Assembly (NCBI GenBank): GCA_024233305.1
Contig: JACKPV010000023.1
Coordinates: forward strand, 248,001-312,000
DNA length: 64,000 bases
Origin: Verrucomicrobiales bacterium
Lineage (GTDB): Bacteria; Verrucomicrobiota; Verrucomicrobiia; Limisphaerales; J093
Reading direction: 5' to 3'
Shown piece by piece: positions 40,687 to 50,464 of the stretch (the stretch's first letter is position 1; the number at the start of each line of letters is the position of its first letter). Both the position numbers and the translations under genes were made by a program. Below the pieces are notes generated by a model. That model searched no databases. It was not told the origin of the DNA and worked only from the letters and a program-made list of their open reading frames with translations.

Positions 40687-42024
40687 ATGCTGGTCCGGGT
40701 TTTGTATCGGGGATATTTGCTGGGGCGTCGAGTGACAGCCTGGCTGCAGCGGCGGTTCACGCCGGCGGGGGGCTTCGTGCTTGTGGGACTGGCCCTTACG
40801 GCGACGGCTTCCGATCCCGAGCACACGCTGGGTTGGCAGGCGTTTGTCGTGCTGGCGGCGATGCTGGGGATGGCCGTTCTGATGACTCCTTTCTTCCGGG
40901 GGAAGTTCGCCGTGCAACGCCATGGGCCGCGGTTTGCCACCGCCGGCGAGCCTTTCTCCCTGCGGATACGCGTCGCCAATCTCTCGGGGCGGCCGCAGCG
41001 GGGGCTGGAGTATCTCGAGGATCTGCGGGAGGCCGATGTGTCGCTGGCGGAGTTCCGCGCGCGGCTGCAGCCCGGTCGGCGGACCCGCAGTTTCCGGCTG
41101 AGCGGTCCGCTGCCACCGGTCCGTCGGGCCCAGACCCGGGCCGAACCCCTGCCGCCGATGCCGGCGGGGAGTCACGCGGAAGTGCGGATCGACGTCCTCC
41201 CGCATCGACGCGGCCCGCTGGTGCTGGCGGGCGGGCTCATCGGCCGGCCGGATCCCCTCGGATTGCTGCGTTCGTTTTGTCGCGCGCCGCTGCCGCAGAC
41301 CGTGCTGGTGCTGCCCCGGCGTTTTCCCCTCGCGCCGCCGCCAATGCCCGGCCAAAGCCAGTATCAGCGCGGGGGCGTGGCGTTGGCGGCGGGGGTGGGT
41401 GAATCCGAGGAGTTCGTGGCGCTCCGGGATTACCGGCGGGGCGATTCCCTGCGCCGCGTGCACTGGCGCACCACGGCCCGGCTTGGACGCCCCATCGTCA
41501 AGGAGTACCAGGACGAGCACTTCATCCGGCACGCCCTGGTACTCGACACGTTTTGCGAAGCCGCGGACGACGCCCGCTTCGAGGAGGCGGTGGCGGTGGC
41601 GGCGTCCTTTGCCTGCACGGTGCCGGATCAGGATTCGTTGCTTGATCTTTTGTTTGTGGGCCCGCACACCGTGTGCGTCACGACCGGCCGCGGGGTGGGA
41701 CATGAACAGCAGATGCTCGAGGTGCTGGCGGCGGTCAAGCCCTGCCGGGAATCGAAGCTCGAGGCGCTTCGCTCGCTGGTGATGCAGCATCACGAGGCCC
41801 TGAGCGGTTGCGTCCTCGTGTTCCTCGACTGGGACGAGCCGCGGCGCCAGGTGGTGCGTCAGCTCCGGATGCTGCGGGTGCCAACGTTGGTGATGGTCAT
41901 CGTGCCGCCGCGCACGGCCGAGACCTTTGACCGCGGACCGGCCGGCGACCAACCGGACCGGCTGCTGGTGCTCGAATCGGGGCGGGTCGGCGAGGGATTG
42001 CAGCAACTGGGGGATCGCCGATGA
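40687..42024 (+). CDS. DUF58 membrane-anchored protein
   Basis: A 445-aa protein with two N-terminal spans (about 28-45, 50-68). The DUF58 core has FVALRDYRRGDSLRRVHWR, then TARLGRPIVKEYQDE, followed by a von Willebrand-like fold (VLVFLDWDEPRRQVVRQL). It works with the MoxR ATPase upstream and the transglutaminase downstream; the precise role of the family is unknown. The stop overlaps the next start (ATGA at 42021-42024). Confidence 0.88.
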   Translation: MLVRVLYRGYLLGRRVTAWLQRRFTPAGGFVLVGLALTATASDPEHTLGWQAFVVLAAMLGMAVLMTPFFRGKFAVQRHGPRFATAGEPFSLRIRVANLSGRPQRGLEYLEDLREADVSLAEFRARLQPGRRTRSFRLSGPLPPVRRAQTRAEPLPPMPAGSHAEVRIDVLPHRRGPLVLAGGLIGRPDPLGLLRSFCRAPLPQTVLVLPRRFPLAPPPMPGQSQYQRGGVALAAGVGESEEFVALRDYRRGDSLRRVHWRTTARLGRPIVKEYQDEHFIRHALVLDTFCEAADDARFEEAVAVAASFACTVPDQDSLLDLLFVGPHTVCVTTGRGVGHEQQMLEVLAAVKPCRESKLEALRSLVMQHHEALSGCVLVFLDWDEPRRQVVRQLRMLRVPTLVMVIVPPRTAETFDRGPAGDQPDRLLVLESGRVGEGLQQLGDRR

Positions 42025-44111
42025 CGCCGGTGAACCCCGTCGATCGACACGCCACGTCTCCGCCGCTGGCGCTGAGCGCGGCATTGTTGCTCTGGGGTTG
42101 GCAGGCCGGGATGCTGCCCTGGGCGGCGGCCATGGCGGGGTTGATCGAACTGGCCCGCTGGCTGCCGCTCCGGTTCGAGCCCGGCCAGGAGGACTTCAAC
42201 CGGCTGTGGAACTTCACCACCCTGCTGTTCCTCGGGGTCGGGCTCTACCTTTTCCTGGCCCGGGAAGGGCCGGGGTCGGTGGGGGCGGTGGTGGGGACCG
42301 GCCCGCCGGGCGATCGTCTGCAGGGGATGCGGGAGATTTCGCAGACCGCGGTGGTCTTTCTGCGCTGGCTTCCCTTCGTGCTTTTTCCCTTTGTGCTCGC
42401 CCATGCCTGGAGCCGCCAGGGGATGCTGCCCTGGTCGACCTTCTCCCTGTATCTCCGGCAGCAGGAGGCGCAGGTGGCCGTTTCGCCCGCCGGCGTCTGG
42501 CGTCCCGCGCGCGTGCATCCCCGCCATCTCTACCTGGCGGTGGCCCTCTTTTCGGCGTCCGCGGCGATGGAGCATGCGGCGTTCTTTCTGCCGGCGTTTG
42601 TGGCGGTGACCGCCTGGGCGCTCTGGCCGTGGCGCAACCGCCGGTTCGGAGCGCCGGTCTGGGTGGGGCTCTTGGTGAGCCTGCTGGTGGTGTCGGGGGC
42701 CGCCCGGATAGGAATGACGGCGTTGCGCGAGGTCTGGCAGCAGTGGGAGAACCGGCTGCTGCAGCAAAGCGGTGAGCGCGAGTTCGATCAGGTGCGCAGT
42801 TCCACGGCGATGGGCGCCGTGGGCCGGTTGAAGCTCTCCGGCCAGATCCTGATGCGGGTTCGGAGCAAGCGGGAACGTCCGCCTGCGCGTCTGCGCGAAG
42901 CGGCCTTCAACCGGTTTCAGGCCAACACCTGGGCCACCGCCCACCGGGAGTTCCAGGCAATGCTTCCGGCCATCGAGAGCGGCCCGTTCCGGGTGGCGGC
43001 GGACCTGCGAGGGGTCGGCTTCACCGAGATCTCGCGGTACACGACCCAGGGCGAAGCCCCGCTGGCCCTGCCGGGAAACGTCGTCTCGATCGGGCCGCTC
43101 CCGGGCGTGCTCGTCGAGACGAACGGCATGGCCGCGGCCCGGGTGCGGTCGGCGCCGCGGTTGCTGACGTGGTCGGTCGACTACGGACCGGGCGGCGGTT
43201 TCGGGTTGCCGCCGGAACCGGATGATCTCTCCCTGGACGGTCTGACGGACACCGACCGGGCGGCCATAGAGAACCTGGCCGTCGAACTGAAGCTGGCGGG
43301 GGAGTCGCCGGAGCGCGCGGTCGAGACTGTGAGCCGGCACTTCATGCTGCATTTCGACTATGCGCTGTGGCAGCCCCCGCGTCGCGGATCGACAACCCCG
43401 AGTGCCCTGGCTCGTTTCTTGCAGGAAACCCGCGCGGGACACTGCGAGTATTTTGCCACCGCCACCGTTCTCCTCCTGCGGGTGGCGGGCATTCCGACCC
43501 GGTATGCCGTGGGCTACGGGGTGCAGGAACAACGGGGGGACGAGTGGGTCGTCCGGGGCCGCCACGCGCATGCCTGGTGCCTCGCCTTCATGCGCGGTCA
43601 GTGGGAGGACGTCGATACCACGCCGGCCAGCTGGAACGAGGTGGAAGAGGAGCAGGCGGGCTTTACGGAGGGGCTGCGCGACTGGTTTTCAGAGGTTTGG
43701 TACCGGTTTACCCAATGGCGGCAGGAGGGCGGCACGTGGCAACTCTACGCCTTCTGCGTCAGCATGGTGGTGCTGTCCTGGCTGGGCTGGCGTCAATTGC
43801 GGGGCAGCCGCTGGCGCCGGGCGGGGCACCAGCCGCTCGCGGCGTCGCCGCCCCCGCTCCAGCCGGGTGCCGACTCGGAATTCTACGCCGTGGTGGCGGG
43901 ACTGGAGGTTCGCTTCGGCCCGCGGCCGACGCACGAGACCTTGGACGCCTGGGTGACCCGGCTCGGGGTGGCTCCCGAATTGCGTCCGGAGAAGCTGCGG
44001 GAGATGCTGCGGTTGCACTACCGGCTCCGGTTCAATCCCGCCGGGTTGCCTCCGTCGGAGCGAGAGCGTCTGCGGATGCTGGCGGCGAACTGGACCGCGG
44101 CGAACCCATGA
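42021..44111 (+). CDS. Membrane transglutaminase-like protein (TgpA type)
   Basis: A 696-aa protein with about six N-terminal spans (to residue 240) and an extracytoplasmic transglutaminase/protease core. The catalytic triad is visible: Cys at about 475 in AGHCEYFATATVLLLRVAG, His at about 517 in GRHAHAWC, Asp at about 532 in WEDVDTTPASW. A further span follows (near 580-597) and a cytoplasmic tail. TgpA in Pseudomonas is essential and has transglutaminase activity. Operon with MoxR and DUF58 genes. Confidence 0.9.
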   Translation: MTPVNPVDRHATSPPLALSAALLLWGWQAGMLPWAAAMAGLIELARWLPLRFEPGQEDFNRLWNFTTLLFLGVGLYLFLAREGPGSVGAVVGTGPPGDRLQGMREISQTAVVFLRWLPFVLFPFVLAHAWSRQGMLPWSTFSLYLRQQEAQVAVSPAGVWRPARVHPRHLYLAVALFSASAAMEHAAFFLPAFVAVTAWALWPWRNRRFGAPVWVGLLVSLLVVSGAARIGMTALREVWQQWENRLLQQSGEREFDQVRSSTAMGAVGRLKLSGQILMRVRSKRERPPARLREAAFNRFQANTWATAHREFQAMLPAIESGPFRVAADLRGVGFTEISRYTTQGEAPLALPGNVVSIGPLPGVLVETNGMAAARVRSAPRLLTWSVDYGPGGGFGLPPEPDDLSLDGLTDTDRAAIENLAVELKLAGESPERAVETVSRHFMLHFDYALWQPPRRGSTTPSALARFLQETRAGHCEYFATATVLLLRVAGIPTRYAVGYGVQEQRGDEWVVRGRHAHAWCLAFMRGQWEDVDTTPASWNEVEEEQAGFTEGLRDWFSEVWYRFTQWRQEGGTWQLYAFCVSMVVLSWLGWRQLRGSRWRRAGHQPLAASPPPLQPGADSEFYAVVAGLEVRFGPRPTHETLDAWVTRLGVAPELRPEKLREMLRLHYRLRFNPAGLPPSERERLRMLAANWTAANP

Positions 44112-44399
44112 GGGAACAGCCGGCGACACCGCGGCGCTTGGGGGCGGCGGATCGGGAGATCGCAGCGGGGGTTGGCCGCCATGGGGATCGTCCGGGGTCT
44201 GGTACGGATTGTGCTGCCAAAGAGCGCGGGTCAGATTCCAGCCAGCAGCTCCGCGTGCCTTTCCGCGTCGCCGGGCCAGCCGGGGTGTGTCCGCCGGGTG
44301 CGATTCTTGACAATCGTGTAACTTGTGCGTGACGATCAAAGGTCTGATCAGGTGAGTCGGAGCAAACGTGCGGATCGAGCAGCGAAGGTAACCTAGTTC

Positions 44400-45233
44400 A
44401 TGGCGGCGGATCGCCTACAATTGCAGCGTCTGGAACTCAAGTTCCTCATCAGCGAAGAGAAAGCGCTGGCGGTGAGGGACTTCGTGCGATCCTACCTGTC
44501 CATCGACGAATATGGCGCGGACCGTCCCGGGCTCTCCTACGCGATCCACAGTCTTTACCTGGACTCGGATGATCTGCGGACCTACTGGGACACGATCAAC
44601 GGGAACAAGAACCGCTACAAGCTGCGCCTGCGCTACTATGATGATCGACCGGATTCGCCGGTTTTCTTCGAGCTGAAACGGCGGATGAACGATGCCATCC
44701 TCAAGCAGCGCGGGGGGGTGCGGCGGTCGGCGGTGGAGGGCTTGTTGCAGGGACATCTCCCGGACGCCGGGTGCCTGCTTTCCCAGCAGCCGAAGCAGCT
44801 GGTCGCCTTGCAGAATTTCTGCCGGCTGATGCTCGACATCCGGGCGAAGCCCAAGGGACACGTGGCCTACCTCCGCGAAGCCTGGGTGAGCACCCACGAC
44901 AACTCGGTGCGGGTGACGATGGATCGTGAGGTGCAGTTCGAGCCGCAATCCGGGGCGCACCTTTCGTGCGAGATGACACGGCCGTTGTATGCTTTCCGGC
45001 CCGACGTCATCCTCGAACTCAAGTTTACGGGGCGCTATCCGAACTGGTTCCGGGACCTGGTTCAGGGCTTCAATCTGATCCGGGTGGGCGCCGCCAAGTA
45101 TGCGGACGGGATCACGCTGGTGGGCGAGGACGTTTTTTACGACCACGTGCGGGTGAACGGGCACGGTTATCAGCGGTTCACGGGCATGGCGCCGGTGGGC
45201 CGGCGGGCCCGACCGACGGCGGTTTCGGGCTGA
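44400..45233 (+). CDS. VTC-domain polyphosphate polymerase-like protein
   Basis: A 277-aa protein with the VTC tunnel-fold pattern: RLELKFLISEEKALAVRDFV, then IHSLYLDSDDLRTYWDTING, KLRLRYY, FFELKRR, and the closing VILELKFTGRYPNWFRDLVQ. In yeast the VTC domain makes polyphosphate from ATP; bacterial relatives are usually paired with DUF4956, as here. The upstream 288 bases contain TTGACA at 44307 but no convincing -10 box, and nothing else recognisable. Confidence 0.85.
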   Translation: MAADRLQLQRLELKFLISEEKALAVRDFVRSYLSIDEYGADRPGLSYAIHSLYLDSDDLRTYWDTINGNKNRYKLRLRYYDDRPDSPVFFELKRRMNDAILKQRGGVRRSAVEGLLQGHLPDAGCLLSQQPKQLVALQNFCRLMLDIRAKPKGHVAYLREAWVSTHDNSVRVTMDREVQFEPQSGAHLSCEMTRPLYAFRPDVILELKFTGRYPNWFRDLVQGFNLIRVGAAKYADGITLVGEDVFYDHVRVNGHGYQRFTGMAPVGRRARPTAVSG

Positions 45234-45246
45234 CGGAAGGCGGACG

Positions 45247-45930
45247 ATGGACTGGCTGTTTCGAGGTGATTACGCGCTGGCGCCGGTAAGTGTGCCGTTG
45301 GTGTTGCTGGGCCTGCTGCTGGCCTTCCTGGCCGGGCAGACGCTGGCCTGGATCTACATGCTCACCCACAGCGGGCTTTCCTATTCGCGGACTTTCGTCA
45401 ACTCCCTGATCATCATCCCGGTGCTGGTGTCGGCGGTGATGCTGGTGCTTTCGAACAACCTGGTAACCGCCTTCGGCATGATGGCGGTCTTTGCCATCGT
45501 GCGGTTCCGGAACATCCTCCGGGACACGCTCGACACCAGCTACATCCTGGCCGGCCTGGTGGTGGGGATGGCGTGCGGCACGCAGCGTTTTCCGGTGGCG
45601 GTGCTGGTGACGCTGGTCATCGTGGTCATCCTGCTCTACCTCTGGATCACGGCCTTTGGCAGCCGGCATCGCTACGACGTGATCGTGAACCTGCACTGGG
45701 CGCGGCCGCTGCCGGACGTGGGGGAGATCCGGGGCGTGCTCTGGCGGCACAGCCGGCGGACGCATTGCGCGAGTCAACGTTACAACGAGGCGCAGGGGGG
45801 CACCGACCTGTCCTACCGGCTGCTGCTGCGGGATCCGGACCGGCTGGAGGAACTGCTGGGGGACCTCCGTTCCACCGATGGTGTGTCGCGGGTCACCAGC
45901 TTGCAGGCGGAAGATGAATCCGAGGTGTAG
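45247..45930 (+). CDS. DUF4956 membrane protein
   Basis: A 227-aa protein with four N-terminal spans (to about residue 135) and a cytoplasmic ACT-like tail (LSYRLLLRDPDRLEELLGDL). The motif FGMMAVFAIVRFRNILRDTLDTSY is characteristic of DUF4956. It is consistently linked with VTC proteins and may help to move or place polyphosphate at the membrane; this is inference. It follows the VTC gene by 13 bases and precedes the HlyD-like gene by 3. Confidence 0.88.
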   Translation: MDWLFRGDYALAPVSVPLVLLGLLLAFLAGQTLAWIYMLTHSGLSYSRTFVNSLIIIPVLVSAVMLVLSNNLVTAFGMMAVFAIVRFRNILRDTLDTSYILAGLVVGMACGTQRFPVAVLVTLVIVVILLYLWITAFGSRHRYDVIVNLHWARPLPDVGEIRGVLWRHSRRTHCASQRYNEAQGGTDLSYRLLLRDPDRLEELLGDLRSTDGVSRVTSLQAEDESEV

Positions 45931-45933
45931 GTC

Positions 45934-47103
45934 ATGAAGGGAATCGAACCCATCCCCAGTCCGGCCAGGCTCCGCTGGCGCGAGTTCCGGATTCGGGCGG
46001 TGCCCTGGGTGGTTTACCTCGGGGCGATGGCCGCCTGTGTCTTCATCTGGGTCTTTCACTTGGCGCCGCCGCAACTTGTCGGTCAGGTCGACATCCAGCA
46101 GGCCCGCATCAACAGCACCCAGCCGGGGCGCCTCGCCACCCTGCGGGTGGCCCGGTTCGATGCCGTGCGGACGGGTGATGCGCTGGCCGAGGTGGTCGTC
46201 GCTGATCCGCAGGTGCTCGAGAGCACCCTGGCGCTCATCCGCGCCGAGGTCGATTTGCTCCGGGCGCAAAACGACACGGTGATCACGCGAGAGCGGGCGC
46301 AGGTCGATTACTCGCGACTCCGTCTGGAGAGCCTGGACCAGCGGGTGCAGTTGGCCTCCGCCCGGGCCCGGCTCCAGTTCGCCGAGGCCGAAGCCGGCCG
46401 CCAGGAGGATTTGCGCCGGCAACCGGTGGCCGTGGTGGCCACCAGCGATTACCAGCGTGCGGCCAACGAACGCGACGCGCTTCAGGCGGAGATCGACGAG
46501 CGAACGAAGCTCGTGGCGGCCATCGAGAGCGACCTGGCGAAGTTCCGGGCTGCGAACCCGGACCACCCGGATGGCGATCCCGCCCACATCTTGGATGCCG
46601 AACTGGCGCTCCAGGAAAGCCGGATTCGCCTCGCGGAAGCCGAGTTGCAGCCGCTCACCCTCACGGCGCCGATGGACGGGGTTGTCAGCATGATCTACTG
46701 CCGCGCGGGCGAGAACATCCTGGCGGGCGAGCTCGTGCTGACCATCACTGCCACGCAGGCGGATCGCATCCATGCCTTCGTCATGCCACCCTGGCGGGAA
46801 CGCCCGCAGGTGGGCATGACCCTCGAGGTTGTGCGCCGGTCCCTCCGCCGCGAAACCGCCCTGGCGCAGGTGACCCACGTCGGGGAACACCTGGATGCCG
46901 TGCCGGCGAACCTCCTGACCCTGGTCAACTCCCGCGGGCTCGGGCTGGACAACCTGGCCCCGACCGATGCCGGCGGACAGCCCGTCGAGCTGGGTTTGCC
47001 GGTCCTGCTCACCCTGCCGCCGGAACTCGGCCTGTTGCCCGGCGAGATGGTGGATCTGCGCTGGGTGAAGGCCGCCGGGGCCCGGCCGGTCCTGGTCAAC
47101 TGA
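45934..47103 (+). CDS. HlyD-family membrane fusion protein
   Basis: A 389-aa periplasmic adaptor with an N-terminal span (VVYLGAMAACVFIWVFHLA), two biotinyl-lipoyl halves (around 50-85 and LTLTAPMDGVVSMIYCRAGE) and a long coiled coil between (about 95-225). Such adaptors link an inner membrane pump to an outer membrane channel, but no pump gene is adjacent. Its place three bases after the DUF4956 gene suggests a joint role. Confidence 0.85.
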   Translation: MKGIEPIPSPARLRWREFRIRAVPWVVYLGAMAACVFIWVFHLAPPQLVGQVDIQQARINSTQPGRLATLRVARFDAVRTGDALAEVVVADPQVLESTLALIRAEVDLLRAQNDTVITRERAQVDYSRLRLESLDQRVQLASARARLQFAEAEAGRQEDLRRQPVAVVATSDYQRAANERDALQAEIDERTKLVAAIESDLAKFRAANPDHPDGDPAHILDAELALQESRIRLAEAELQPLTLTAPMDGVVSMIYCRAGENILAGELVLTITATQADRIHAFVMPPWRERPQVGMTLEVVRRSLRRETALAQVTHVGEHLDAVPANLLTLVNSRGLGLDNLAPTDAGGQPVELGLPVLLTLPPELGLLPGEMVDLRWVKAAGARPVLVN

Positions 47104-47240
47104 GCCCGCATGGCGGCCATGCGTGCTCGTGCCCTCCGCGTTCCCGGCGGTCTCCGCCGGTTCCCTGATTCGAGCCACCGGCGCATTGGGAGATTGTGCG
47201 GCGCCGCCGGGCCGCGTAAGACACCTTGAGGCAGCGACGC

Positions 47241-48578
47241 ATGCGGACGCTATACAACATCCTCTTTCCCTTGTTCTTCTGGCTGAGCGCCCCCTTCTAC
47301 TTCCTGAAGATGTGGCGCCGGGGAGACTGGCGCGCGAATTTTGGCCAGCGCTTCGGACGTTTCAGCGCCCGGGTGAAGCACGCGGTCACCAACCGCCACG
47401 TCATCTGGTTTCACGCGGTGAGCGTGGGCGAGGTCAACCTTTGCGTGCAGCTCATTCGCACGCTCGAACCCCGCGCCCCCAACCTCAAGGTCGTCGTGTC
47501 GACCACGACCTCCACCGGGATGGAGGAGTTGCGCCGGCGGTTGCCGGGCCACATCGAGAAGGTCTATTACCCGATCGATCTCGCCGGCGTGACGTCGCGT
47601 TCGCTGCGGGTGATTCACCCCGAGGTGGTGGTCATCGTCGAGGCGGAGATCTGGCCCAACTTCCTGTGGAAAGCCCGGGCCCGTCGCATCCCGGTCTTTC
47701 TGGTAAACGCCCGGCTGTCCGAACGTTCCTTCCGCGGCTACCGGCGCTTCGGGTTTCTCTTTCGCTCCCTGTTCGCCTCGTTTGCCGGCGTGGGCGCGCA
47801 GAGCCCGCGGGACGCGGAACGGTTGGTGCAGCTCGGCTGCCGGCCCGAGGCGGTCCGGGTCTTCGGGAGTCTCAAATTCGATGCGTCGCAGGTCGAGGAA
47901 CGGCGGTTGCTGGACGTCCGCGCCCTGCTGCGTCAACTGGGGGTCCCGGACGCCGCCCCGGTCCTGCTGGGCGGCAGTACGCATCCGGGCGAGGAGGGCA
48001 TCCTGGCGGACATTTTCCAGCGGCTGCGACAGCGGATTCCCGACCTGTTCCTGGTGCTGGTGCCGCGCCACTTCGAGCGCGGCAGGGAGGTGGGCCGCGA
48101 ACTCGAGACGCGGGGACTGAGATTCATGTACCGTCGGGAAATGACCCGGCAAACCAGCCTCCCGAAGCGCTCGCTCGACGCGCTGGTGGTGAACACCACC
48201 GGTGAACTCAAGTACTTCTACGAGGAAGCCACCGTCATTTTCGTCGGCAAAAGCCTGACCGTCCCGGGCGGGCAGAACCCCATCGAGCCCGGCGCGTTGG
48301 GCAAGGCGATGGTCTTCGGTCCGAACATGCAGAACTTCGCCGCCATCGCCGCCGCCTTCGTGGCCGCCGATGCGGCCGTGCAGGTGGAGGACGCCGCCGG
48401 ACTGGAACCGGCCATCGCCGCCCTGCTGAACGACGAGTCGCGCCGTCGGACCCTCGGGGAAAGGGCCCTCCGCGTGGTGAAGGAAAACACCGGCGCGCTC
48501 GAACAGACCGTGCAGATGATCATCGACGCGCTCCCCCACGACGAGACCTTCGTGGCGCCGCTGGCCCGTCCCGATTGA
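47241..48578 (+). CDS. waaA: 3-deoxy-D-manno-octulosonic acid (Kdo) transferase
   Basis: A 445-aa glycosyltransferase (GT30) that adds Kdo to lipid IVA in LPS synthesis. It has an N-terminal membrane anchor (YNILFPLFFWLSAPFYFL), then IWFHAVSVGEVNLCVQLIRT, VEAEIWPNFLWKARARRIP, VLLGGSTHPGEEGIL and the donor-site VGKSLTVPGGQNPIEPGALG. All are standard for WaaA. ATG 47241 is preferred to the TTG at 47226. It indicates a Gram-negative outer membrane with LPS. Confidence 0.94.
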   Translation: MRTLYNILFPLFFWLSAPFYFLKMWRRGDWRANFGQRFGRFSARVKHAVTNRHVIWFHAVSVGEVNLCVQLIRTLEPRAPNLKVVVSTTTSTGMEELRRRLPGHIEKVYYPIDLAGVTSRSLRVIHPEVVVIVEAEIWPNFLWKARARRIPVFLVNARLSERSFRGYRRFGFLFRSLFASFAGVGAQSPRDAERLVQLGCRPEAVRVFGSLKFDASQVEERRLLDVRALLRQLGVPDAAPVLLGGSTHPGEEGILADIFQRLRQRIPDLFLVLVPRHFERGREVGRELETRGLRFMYRREMTRQTSLPKRSLDALVVNTTGELKYFYEEATVIFVGKSLTVPGGQNPIEPGALGKAMVFGPNMQNFAAIAAAFVAADAAVQVEDAAGLEPAIAALLNDESRRRTLGERALRVVKENTGALEQTVQMIIDALPHDETFVAPLARPD

Positions 48579-48670
48579 CCGCCGGGCCGCGCGTGGTTGC
48601 GGTGGTTGCCCGGGGAGTTTGGGCTCGCCTCCAACCTCCGGTGGCCCAGACTGGGCGGACCCGCAAATCA

Positions 48671-50212
48671 ATGGACAACGCCGTTCAAAAACCGTTGCTG
48701 CGAACCCTCATCATCGAGGATTCGGAGTTCGACTGTGTGATGCTGGTCAGCCATCTCGAACGGGAGGGCTTCACCGTTTCGTGGAAGCGGGTCGAGACGG
48801 CGGGCGACATGGAGGCGGCGTTGGAGGGCGCCGCCTGGGACATCATCTTCTCGGACCATCAGATGCCGGAGTTCAGCGCGGACGCTGCGTTGCGGGTGCT
48901 GCAGCGGCAGGGGCTTGACCTGCCCTTCATCATCGTTTCGGGGGGTATCGGCGAGGACAAGGCGGCGGACCTGATGAAGGCGGGGGCGCATGATTTCGTG
49001 TTCAAGGGGCAGCTGGGACGGTTGTTGCCGGCGGTGCGGCGGGAATTGCGGGAGGCGGCGAACCGCAGCGCACGGCGGACCGCGGAACACTCCCTGCGCG
49101 AAAGCGAGAAGCGTTACCGGCTGCTCTGGGAACGCTCGCCGGACGCCATCCTGGTGATCGAGGTCTCGGGCCGGGTGGCGTTCGCGAACCCTGCCGCGGA
49201 GGTGCTGTTCGGCCGCTCGTCGGCCGAACTGGCCCAGCTAAACGCCAGTCGCCTGCTGGCCCTGGCCACCCCCGGCGGTCCGTCCCGGGTCGGTCTGCCC
49301 TGGGAGGGGGGGCGCCTTGGGGAACACGCGATCTGCGAATGCACGGGCCGCCGCCGGAACGGCGCCGAGCTGGTCATGGAAGTGGGATTCAGCGAGGTGG
49401 CCCTCGAAGGGCGGACCTGGCATGTGGCATTCGTGCGGGACATCACGCAACGACGTCAGGCCGAGGCGGCCCTGGCGGCCAGGGAACGCGAGTTTTCCAT
49501 GGCGCGGGCCATTCAGCAGCGGCTTTACCCCCAGCAACCGCCGCCGTTGGAAGGCTACGATCTGGCGGGGGCCACCTATCCGGCGGACGAGACCGGCGGG
49601 GACTACTTCGATTACCTCCCAATGTCCGATGGCGACCTCGGCCTGGTGGTGGGCGACGTGAGCGGGCACGGCATGGGACCCGCCCTGATCATGGCGGAGA
49701 CCCGGGCCTATCTGCGGGTGGTCGCGATCAACCGGCGCGACGCCGGCCAGGTGCTCACCCGCGCGAATCAGGCCCTGGCCGATGATCTCGAGGATTCCGA
49801 CCGTTTTGTGACCTCAATCCTGGTGCGTCTCGAAGGGCCGGCCCGCCGTCTGGCTTACGCCAACGCGGGTCATCTGGGCGGGGTCCTGCTCGACGCCGAA
49901 GGGCAGCGCAAGGCGCGTTTGAACCGCCGTGGACCGCCCATGGGCATGTTTCCCGGCACGGAATACGTCGAGGAAACCGGTCCCGAACTCGCTTCCGGCG
50001 ACCTGCTGTTGCTCCACACCGACGGTCTGGAGGACGCCGAGCGGGCGGACGGCGAGCGCTTCGGTCCGGAGGGCGTTCTCGGGATCCTCCGTCAGCACCG
50101 CCACGAGCCGGCGTCCCGGATCGTCGAGGCGATGCACCGGGCAATCGTCGTTTTTCAGGCCGGTACGCCGCAAACCGACGACCTCACCCTGCTGGTGCTC
50201 AAGGTGCGGTAG
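48671..50212 (+). CDS. REC-PAS-PP2C (SpoIIE-type) serine phosphatase
   Basis: The 513-aa signalling protein has a receiver domain (1-125, D62 in IIFSDHQMPEF), a PAS domain (about 145-265, RYRLLWERSPDAILVIEVSG), a short coiled coil and a SpoIIE/PP2C phosphatase (280-513) with ETGGDYFDYLP, LVVGDVSGHGMGPAL and LLLLHTDGLEDA. It probably dephosphorylates an anti-sigma-factor antagonist when the receiver is phosphorylated. No partner gene is adjacent. Confidence 0.92.
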   Translation: MDNAVQKPLLRTLIIEDSEFDCVMLVSHLEREGFTVSWKRVETAGDMEAALEGAAWDIIFSDHQMPEFSADAALRVLQRQGLDLPFIIVSGGIGEDKAADLMKAGAHDFVFKGQLGRLLPAVRRELREAANRSARRTAEHSLRESEKRYRLLWERSPDAILVIEVSGRVAFANPAAEVLFGRSSAELAQLNASRLLALATPGGPSRVGLPWEGGRLGEHAICECTGRRRNGAELVMEVGFSEVALEGRTWHVAFVRDITQRRQAEAALAAREREFSMARAIQQRLYPQQPPPLEGYDLAGATYPADETGGDYFDYLPMSDGDLGLVVGDVSGHGMGPALIMAETRAYLRVVAINRRDAGQVLTRANQALADDLEDSDRFVTSILVRLEGPARRLAYANAGHLGGVLLDAEGQRKARLNRRGPPMGMFPGTEYVEETGPELASGDLLLLHTDGLEDAERADGERFGPEGVLGILRQHRHEPASRIVEAMHRAIVVFQAGTPQTDDLTLLVLKVR

Positions 50213-50227
50213 CGTGCGGTCGGACGG

Positions 50228-50464
50228 CTACTGTTCGAGCAGGCGCTGCTTCTTCGCTTCGTATTCCTCCGGCGTGATCGCGCCCTGGTCCAGGGCCCGC
50301 TTGAGGTCGATCAGTTCCTGCCCGGTCGTGGGGTGTTCGGTGGGTTGCTGGGTGTTGCCGGTCTTGGACGGAGACCCGACCGACCAGGCGCAACCCGCCC
50401 CGGCGACGATCAGCAATCCGGCCGCCAGCAGCCCCGCTGCGGTTCGGTGGAGGAGTTTGCTCAT
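50228..50464 (-). CDS. Small SHOCT-domain lipoprotein
   Basis: A 78-aa lipoprotein (LLIVAGAGCAWS lipobox). The C-terminal 30 residues are a SHOCT motif: LIDLKRALDQGAITPEEYEA, then KKQRLLEQ, a short helix pair often found at protein ends. Its start overlaps the stop of the upstream dehydroquinate synthase-like gene (ATGA at 50461-50464). Confidence 0.8.
   Translation of the reverse strand: MSKLLHRTAAGLLAAGLLIVAGAGCAWSVGSPSKTGNTQQPTEHPTTGQELIDLKRALDQGAITPEEYEAKKQRLLEQ

Noticed and set aside
40378..43571. Two long minus-strand frames opposite the DUF58 and transglutaminase genes
   Set aside because: Antisense shadows; residues rich in Arg, Gly, His and Pro without motifs.
44307..44340. TTGACA-containing promoter ahead of the VTC gene
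   Set aside because: At 17 bases spacing the -10 position reads TGACGA, which is not convincing.
45178..47178. A 666-codon frame opposite DUF4956 and HlyD
   Set aside because: Shadow of two coding genes with membrane spans and known domains.
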